Shown in pieces: positions 5,667 through 10,077 of a stretch of 10,077 nt of DNA (within the stretch, counting starts at the first letter, position 1; every line of letters starts with the position of its first letter). The notes beneath the pieces were generated by a model that saw only the letters and a program-made list of their open reading frames with translations, made no database searches and had not been told where the DNA came from. The stretch is from UBA1724 sp963611685. Lineage in GTDB: Bacteria; Verrucomicrobiota; Lentisphaeria; Oligosphaerales; Oligosphaeraceae. Made by a program: the position numbers and the translations under genes. The stretch covers positions 1-10,077 of the forward strand of contig CAVDSU010000081.1 of NCBI GenBank assembly GCA_963611685.1, in the 5' to 3' direction.

Positions 5667-6869
5667 ATGAGAGTCATTCTGGCGTATTCTGGCGGTCTGG
5701 ACACCTCCTGCATCCTGACCTGGCTTCAAGAGAAGTACAACGCTGAGGTCATCACGTACTGTGCTGACGTAGGCCAGGCGGAGGAGTTGGATGGTGTCAA
5801 CGAGAAGGCGCTTGCCTGCGGCGCGAAGAAGTCCTACGTCGAGGATTTGACGGAGGAGTTTGCGCGGGACTACATCTTCCCGATGTTCCAGGCGAACGCC
5901 ATCTACGAGAACATGTATCTGCTGGGCACCTCCATTGCGCGTCCCCTGATCTCCAAGCGGCTGGTTGAGGTTGCGAAGGAAGAGGGCGCGGAGTACATCT
6001 GCCACGGCGCCACGGGCAAGGGCAACGACCAGATCCGCTTCGAGCTGTCCGCCTACGCGCTGAATCCCTCCATCAAGTTCATTGCGCCCTGGCGTTCTCC
6101 CGACTGGACCTTCAAGAGCCGCACGGACCTGATCCAGTATGCCCAGGAGCACAAGATTCCGGTGAATGTCTCCACCAAGAAGCCCTACTCCATGGACCGC
6201 AACCTGTTGCACATCTCCTTCGAGGGCGGCGTGCTGGAGGATCCCTGGGTGGAGTCCCCGAAGGAGTGCCATGTCATGACCACTCCCGTGGAAGACGCCC
6301 CCAACACCCCCGAGTACATCACCATCTCCTTCGAGAAGGGCAACCCGGTGGCGCTGAACGGCAATGCGCTGTCGCCCGCCAACATGATGCGCGAGCTCAA
6401 CCGCCTGGGCGGCAAGCACGGCATTGGCCGCATTGACATCGTGGAGACCCGTTTCACTGGCATGAAGGACCGCGGCGTCTACGAGACTCCCGGAGGCACC
6501 ATCCTCTTCCACGCGCACCGCGCCATGGAGTCCATCACCATGGACCGCGAGGTCATGAGCGCCCGTGACTCCCTCATCGACAAGTACTCCAACATGGTGT
6601 ACAACGGCTTCTGGTTCTCCCCCGAGCGGGAGTTCCTGCAGGCCGCCATCACGGAGAGCCAGAAGAACGTCACCGGCGACGTGCGCTGCAAGCTCTACAA
6701 GGGCAACTGCTACATCGTGGGTCGCCGTTCTCCCTACACCCTCTATGATCCGGAGGTCGTGACCTTCGAGGCCGACGACGTCTACAACCAGCAGGACGCC
6801 ACCGGCTTCATCAAGCTGAACGCCCTGCGGCTGCGCATCAACGCCAACGCCAAGAAGCCCAACGCCTAA
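5667..6869 (+). CDS. argG: Argininosuccinate synthase
   Basis: This cytoplasmic enzyme condenses citrulline with aspartate, using ATP, to give argininosuccinate in the penultimate step of arginine synthesis. At 400 residues it has the length of the common bacterial form. The ATP-pyrophosphatase motif AYSGGLDTS (6-14) and the second family signature GATGKGNDQIRF (114-125) are both complete, and similarity to the family runs the whole length. The ATG at 5667 begins directly with the MRVILAYSGG core, so the start is secure even though no Shine-Dalgarno sequence precedes it. No argH or other arginine gene is in the window. A strong hairpin terminator follows (6906-6957), so argG is probably transcribed separately from panD. 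Nothing in the leader looks like an ARG box. Confidence 0.98.
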   Translation: MRVILAYSGGLDTSCILTWLQEKYNAEVITYCADVGQAEELDGVNEKALACGAKKSYVEDLTEEFARDYIFPMFQANAIYENMYLLGTSIARPLISKRLVEVAKEEGAEYICHGATGKGNDQIRFELSAYALNPSIKFIAPWRSPDWTFKSRTDLIQYAQEHKIPVNVSTKKPYSMDRNLLHISFEGGVLEDPWVESPKECHVMTTPVEDAPNTPEYITISFEKGNPVALNGNALSPANMMRELNRLGGKHGIGRIDIVETRFTGMKDRGVYETPGGTILFHAHRAMESITMDREVMSARDSLIDKYSNMVYNGFWFSPEREFLQAAITESQKNVTGDVRCKLYKGNCYIVGRRSPYTLYDPEVVTFEADDVYNQQDATGFIKLNALRLRINANAKKPNA

Positions 6870-6905
6870 AAAGAAAGAATCGCAGCGGGCTTTTTTCCGT
6901 TGACG

Positions 6906-6957
6906 GCGGAGGGGAGAGGCCTTCCCGGCTCCTCTCCCCTCCGCGTCTCTTTTTCTC
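6906..6957 (+). terminator. Rho-independent terminator after argG
   Basis: A perfect 14-bp stem (6906-6919 with 6931-6944) has an 11-nt loop and is followed by GTCTCTTTTTCTC. A second small hairpin begins immediately after: CGTCTC (6944-6949) with GAGACG (6960-6965), followed by CCCTTTTTT. This may back up the first or belong to the panD leader. Confidence 0.85.
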
Positions 6958-7003
6958 CCGAGACGTCCCTTTTTTCTCTCTTCCCCTTTTCTCTTCCGAC
7001 CCC

Positions 7004-7363
7004 ATGGAAGTACAGCTCCTGAAATCCAAGCTCCACCGTGTGGAGGTCACCTCCGCCGACCTGGAATATGAGGGCAGCATGGCCATTGACCAGGAATGCC
7101 TGGACATGGCGGGAATCCTCCCCTACGAGAAGATCCTCATTGTCAACAACAACAACGGCAGCCGCATCGAGACCTACGCCATCCCCGCACCCGCGGGCTC
7201 CCGCGTCTTCTGCCTCAACGGCGCCGCCGCGCGCAGCGGCATGGCGGGCGATCTGGTGACCATCATGACCTTCGGGATCTACGACGCCCAGGAGGCCGCC
7301 TCCCACAAGCCCACCGTCCTCCTCTTCCAGGATCACAACCGGAAGATCCTGAAGAAGGACTAG
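7004..7363 (+). CDS. panD: Aspartate 1-decarboxylase (pyruvoyl enzyme precursor)
   Basis: PanD decarboxylates L-aspartate to beta-alanine, the amine half of pantothenate and so of coenzyme A. The 119-residue proenzyme contains the self-cleavage site Y22-E-G24|S25. Cleavage there gives a short beta chain and an alpha chain whose N-terminal serine becomes the pyruvoyl cofactor. K9, R54, Y58 and the NGAAAR motif (72-77) fall at the same residue numbers as in E. coli PanD, supporting the ATG at 7004 as start and an active enzyme. No Shine-Dalgarno site is present: the 40 nt before the ATG are almost all pyrimidine. hom begins 64 nt downstream with no terminator between, so the two are likely co-transcribed. 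No other pantothenate gene is nearby. Confidence 0.97.
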   Translation: MEVQLLKSKLHRVEVTSADLEYEGSMAIDQECLDMAGILPYEKILIVNNNNGSRIETYAIPAPAGSRVFCLNGAAARSGMAGDLVTIMTFGIYDAQEAASHKPTVLLFQDHNRKILKKD

Positions 7364-7384
7364 GCGCACATACAACCCCCTTTC

Positions 7385-7415
7385 TTTTCCCCGTTTTCCC
7401 GTTTTCCCTTTCCCC
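7385..7415 (+). repeat. Pyrimidine repeat (TTTTCCC) in the hom leader
   Basis: Imperfect 7-9 bp units TTTTCCCCG, TTTTCCCG, TTTTCCC and TTTCCCC fill the panD-hom gap, ending 12 nt before the hom ATG. No purine-rich ribosome site exists here. U-rich leaders can bind ribosomal protein S1, so this tract might stand in for a Shine-Dalgarno sequence. That role is inference. Confidence 0.6.
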
Positions 7416-7427
7416 AAGACTTGCCTT

Positions 7428-8732
7428 ATGGAAAAGATCCGCATCGGAGTCATCGGTTTCGGCACCGTGGGTGCCGGCGTGGTGGAGACCATCCTGAAGA
7501 ATGCGCCCCTCATGGCCAGCCGCACCGGCGTGCAGCTGGAGCTGACCCGCGTGGCGGATTTGGACACCACCACCGACCGCGGAGTGAAGCTCCCCGCGGG
7601 CGTGCTGATTCCCGACGCCATGGCGCTCATCGACTCCGAGGACGTGGATGTGGTCGTGGAGCTGGTGGGCGGCACCACCATCGCCCGCAAATTCGTCTCC
7701 GAGGCGCTCAAGCGCGGCAAGCCGGTGGTCACCGCCAACAAGGCGCTCCTGGCCTTCTGCGGAAAGGAGCTCTTCCAGCTGGCCGACGAACACCACACCG
7801 AGATCTACTTCGAGGCCTCCGTGGGCGGCGGAATCCCCTGCATCAAGGCGCTGCGCGAGGGCCTGGTGGCCAACCACGTGGAGGTCGTCTACGGCATCCT
7901 CAACGGCACCTGCAACTACATCCTCAGCCGCATGGAGAACGAGAAGGCCGATTTCGCCATGGTCCTCCAGGCCGCCCAGAAGGCGGGCTACGCGGAGGCG
8001 AATCCCTCCACCGACGTGGACGGCTACGACACCGCCAACAAGGCCGCCATCCTGGCGTCGCTGGCCTACGGGAAGTGGTTCACCCTCGACGACGTGAATG
8101 TCCAGGGCATCCGGGATGTGACTCTCACCGACATTGAATACGCCTCTCAGCTGGGATACCGCATCAAGCTGCTGGCCACCATCCGAAAGATCGCGGACCG
8201 CATCCAGCTCGGCGTCCAGCCCACGCTGGTCCCCAAGTCCTCCCTCTTGGGAAATGTCTCCAGCGTCTTCAATGCGCTGTGGGTCAAGGGCGACATCGTG
8301 GGCTCCACCATGTATTACGGCCGCGGCGCCGGACGCGCCGCCACCTCCAGCGCCGTGGTGGCCGACCTGGTGGACCTGGCCCTCAACAAGGTCCATAAGT
8401 GCACCCGCCGCGTGACGCCCTTCCCCGTCTATGACGACGCCCTCCAGCTGGCCACAAAGGACGAGATCCGCAGCCGCTTCTACACCCGCTGCCAGGTCAA
8501 GAACAAGGCCGGCGTTTTGGCGCGCATCGCCGGCGTCTTCGCCGGACACGGGATCTCCCTGGCCTCCGTCACCCAGCGGGAACAGGACATGCAGCAGGAC
8601 TCCGTGCCCATGCTCATGCTCACCGAAAAGACCACCCTCGCCGCCATGGAGGGCGCCCTCAACGAAATCCGCCAGGACGCCGATGTGGTGCAGCCACCCG
8701 TCTGCTTCTCCATGGAGGAAATGGAGGACTAA
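7428..8732 (+). CDS. hom: Homoserine dehydrogenase with C-terminal ACT domain
   Basis: This cytoplasmic enzyme reduces aspartate semialdehyde to homoserine with NAD(P)H, at the branch to threonine and methionine. At 434 residues it is the monofunctional type, not fused to aspartokinase. The nucleotide-binding motif GFGTVG lies at 10-15. TANKALLA (102-109) includes the conserved K105. The substrate region has FEASVGGGIP (128-137) and NGTCNYIL (159-166). The family signature spans 183-205 (AGYAEANPSTDVDGYDTANK in its core), with the catalytic D201 and K205 intact. A C-terminal ACT domain (about 350-434) suggests allosteric feedback, usually by threonine in this family. The start ATG (7428) fits the MEKIRIGVIGFG N-terminus. 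It probably shares a transcript with panD, and a clear terminator lies 96 nt past its stop. Confidence 0.98.
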   Translation: MEKIRIGVIGFGTVGAGVVETILKNAPLMASRTGVQLELTRVADLDTTTDRGVKLPAGVLIPDAMALIDSEDVDVVVELVGGTTIARKFVSEALKRGKPVVTANKALLAFCGKELFQLADEHHTEIYFEASVGGGIPCIKALREGLVANHVEVVYGILNGTCNYILSRMENEKADFAMVLQAAQKAGYAEANPSTDVDGYDTANKAAILASLAYGKWFTLDDVNVQGIRDVTLTDIEYASQLGYRIKLLATIRKIADRIQLGVQPTLVPKSSLLGNVSSVFNALWVKGDIVGSTMYYGRGAGRAATSSAVVADLVDLALNKVHKCTRRVTPFPVYDDALQLATKDEIRSRFYTRCQVKNKAGVLARIAGVFAGHGISLASVTQREQDMQQDSVPMLMLTEKTTLAAMEGALNEIRQDADVVQPPVCFSMEEMED

Positions 8733-8827
8733 AAGACCCCCGCCGCCTTCCGACGGGGAAAAGACCCTGGAAAACGCCTCGCCGGAGACTGGCGCGGCGA
8801 AGAACAATAAATCCCACCAAAAACGCC

Positions 8828-8862
8828 AAAGGGCCACCCGATTTAACGGGCGGCCCTTTTTT
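8828..8862 (+). terminator. Rho-independent terminator after hom
   Basis: GGGCCACCCG (8831-8840) pairs with CGGGCGGCCC (8847-8856), with one A-C mismatch and the loop ATTTAA, followed by six T. Flanking AAA/TTT can extend the stem, so it could act in both directions. Confidence 0.88.
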
Positions 8863-8929
8863 GTTGCAACCCCGGCCTATCTTGAAAATATCGAAAGGAA
8901 GGGGGGCACGGTGCGCCGCAGAAGCGGCC

Positions 8930-9080
8930 CAGTTAGCAGGGAGCAATTAGCAATGAGCAATTCTGCATAGTCGCTGCGCGGCTCTTCCGCCGCCTTGCTT
9001 AGCGGCGGCACTGGCACCGCGCCCCAAATTGGTGCGCAATTTCCACACCGCGGCCACTCTTGCTTGCTAACTGCTAACTG
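8930..9080. repeat. 151-bp element with 10-bp terminal inverted repeats
   Basis: CAGTTAGCAG (8930-8939) is the exact reverse complement of CTGCTAACTG (9071-9080). Inside are a degenerate heptamer array of nnnAGCA units (8932-8962), the block shared with 266-305, and a hairpin GCACC (9014-9018) with GGTGC (9031-9035) around a CCAAATT-containing loop. The right end carries GCTAACT twice (9066-9079). The layout is MITE-like, but no target-site duplication or transposase was seen. Confidence 0.65.
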
Positions 9081-9137
9081 CGGGGACACACGCACTCGCA
9101 AAGGCACGCGTTTTCCCTTTACAGGGATTCAGGCACA

Positions 9138-9605
9138 CTATTTTTTTGCTTGCCTATCCGAAGACACCTCATTTCGAGACATGCGGGTCTCCCTCCTAAA
9201 CGCCCAAACAATGGCACATAATCCACCAGTGCCCAGGATACCACCCCCCAAGCCTTCTCCTTTCACAAAACCAAAGACCACCACAGCCAAAACAAGACAG
9301 ACGGCTAGAAATGCAAGCAAAGAGCAAAAGCGAATATTTGCGGCATTTACCTCAATCAATCGTCTTTCCGAATCCACGGCATCCGCATCGATTGCGATTT
9401 CCTTTTCCCGTGCCGAAATGCGTGCCTGTTGTTCCTTCTCCGCCATGGCAAGGATGCGTTCCGGCGCATTGGGAACCACCTCCTTCAATTTCTGAAGCTC
9501 TCCCGCCGGCGGCAACGGACTATTCCATGTGACCGACGCATGATGCGCCACAAAGATTTCCGGGCCGTTGTCCGACTTTGAAGGCATGACCGGTCTATTT
9601 TCCAT
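9138..9605 (-). CDS. DUF2335-family membrane protein
   Basis: A 155-residue protein of unknown function that I assign to DUF2335 by its characteristic core. WNSPLPPAGEL (27-37) is followed by VVPNAPERILAMAEKEQQ (43-60), matching the family's SGPLPPP...PGAAERIL.MAE pattern. A charged helical stretch (about 55-90) is followed by two membrane segments (about 93-114 and 119-137) separated by a glycine-rich turn, and a basic tail. The N-terminal part is likely cytoplasmic. The start overlaps the end of the 72-residue gene by 11 nt, indicating translational coupling; there is no strong ribosome site of its own. Base composition is clearly lower in GC than the core genes, and the gene sits between repeat blocks, suggesting acquisition by transfer. 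No function is established from these data. Confidence 0.8.
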   Translation of the reverse strand: MENRPVMPSKSDNGPEIFVAHHASVTWNSPLPPAGELQKLKEVVPNAPERILAMAEKEQQARISAREKEIAIDADAVDSERRLIEVNAANIRFCSLLAFLAVCLVLAVVVFGFVKGEGLGGGILGTGGLCAIVWAFRRETRMSRNEVSSDRQAKK

Positions 9606-9813
9606 GCTTCACAGTCTCAAATGCGTTCCGAATATCGCTAAATACGGCAAGAAAGTCACCCTGGATCCTTTCATGGTCATCCTGAGCAGAAAGTTTTTCT
9701 CTTTCCGCGTGCAAATGCTCCCGTCTCGCCTTCATACGCTCATAGATAGAGGCAAGTCCAAAAAACATCGGTGCCCCCATTTGAATGCCTTCAGATTTTC
9801 TTTCTCTTCTCAT
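9595..9813 (-). CDS. Small charged protein, unknown function
   Basis: I do not recognise this 72-residue protein. It is rich in charged residues, with a short hydrophobic stretch (about 14-22, APMFFGLAS) and a probable amphipathic or coiled-coil helix (about 24-44, ERMKARREHLHAEREKLS). The evidence that it is real is good. An AGGAGG site (9818-9823, plus-strand positions) lies 4 nt before the ATG, the strongest ribosome site in the window. The stop overlaps the DUF2335 gene start by 11 nt, so it is the first gene of a two-gene unit. Local composition is about 40% GC in sampled lines, well below the core genes. It may work with the DUF2335 protein, but whether as partner, regulator or antitoxin cannot be told. 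Confidence 0.7.
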   Translation of the reverse strand: MRRERKSEGIQMGAPMFFGLASIYERMKARREHLHAEREKLSAQDDHERIQGDFLAVFSDIRNAFETVKHGK

Positions 9814-9856
9814 ACTCCCTCCTGCTTATCTTCTACTCTTTTCGTCAACAGGCGAA

Positions 9857-9862
9857 AATATA
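9857..9862 (-). promoter_or_regulatory. Candidate -10 (TATATT) for the DUF2335 unit
   Basis: On the minus strand, TATATT lies 43 nt before the ATG of the small gene, in the most AT-rich part of the window. No matching -35 at 16-18 nt spacing was found, so the call rests on the -10 alone. Confidence 0.35.
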
Positions 9863-9965
9863 ACCTTTTGCTCTATTTCCGCCTGATTCTTACAAAAACA
9901 CTCCCGTCGCAACGCATGCTACCTTGAAGCAAGAGAAATGATAAGCTCCCCCCAGCGCACGCGCC

Positions 9966-10077
9966 GGCGCCCCCAAATTGCCACGAAGCGGGAGATGCCA
10001 ATGGCACCGCCGGTAGGCGGAATGGCGCCGCGGAACGCGCCATTCGGAAGGCGGGGGAGTATCCAAAGGACTGGGGG
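9966..10077. repeat. Right-end repeat block
   Basis: Positions 9966-10006 carry a CCCCAAATTGCC...CCAATGGCA motif resembling 5427-5460. Positions 10024-10077 are the inverted copy of 368-421 (47/54 identical). The block runs off the window edge, so its full extent is not visible. Confidence 0.85.

Noticed and set aside
7263..8837. Minus-strand open frame (about 520 codons) opposite hom
   Set aside because: Antisense shadow of a well-supported gene. The G/V/A/H-rich translation has no recognisable domain.

Overview
This 10 kb window looks like chromosomal DNA of a GC-rich, Gram-negative-type bacterium. The cell-envelope genes suggest this: an inner-membrane YejM-like sulfatase-fold protein, diacylglycerol kinase and a periplasm-facing sensor kinase. 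By hand count, sampled core genes are about 65-70% GC. Most genes lack a clear Shine-Dalgarno site, and several have pyrimidine-rich leaders instead. The style of the genes would fit the PVC group (Verrucomicrobiota, Lentisphaerota, Kiritimatiellota), but that is only an impression and no marker gene here settles it.

Layout. Positions 1-611 hold no credible gene. They are a dense mosaic of heptamer tandem arrays and perfect hairpins, bounded by inverted poly-A/GGAGGAA arrays. A TATAAT box at the right edge leads into a two-component operon: an OmpR-type response regulator (612-1286) and an overlapping sensor kinase (1267-2892). Convergent to it, on the minus strand, is a probable two-gene envelope operon: a five-TM sulfatase-fold headgroup transferase (3387-5297) followed 20 nt later by dgkA (2938-3366). 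The pair makes biochemical sense if the first enzyme releases diacylglycerol and DgkA re-phosphorylates it. A 369-bp divergent intergenic region leads to argG (5667-6869), which ends at a strong terminator. Then come panD (7004-7363) and hom (7428-8732), probably co-transcribed, with a second terminator at 8828-8862. All three of these biosynthetic genes draw on aspartate or aspartate semialdehyde: arginine, beta-alanine/pantothenate, and the threonine/methionine branch.

The last 1.2 kb changes character. A 151-bp repeat with 10-bp terminal inverted repeats (8930-9080) precedes an AT-richer islet (roughly 40-50% GC in sampled lines) with two overlapping minus-strand genes: an unrecognised 72-residue charged protein and a DUF2335 membrane protein. 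The window ends in another repeat block. Its final 54 bp are an inverted copy (47/54 identical) of 368-421 near the left end.

The coding genes are mostly conventional. The least explained material is the intergenic repeat system: at least five different 7-bp tandem arrays, a CAAATTG-loop hairpin family, and mosaic blocks shared between distant intergenic regions. The DUF2335 pair is the second unexplained item.
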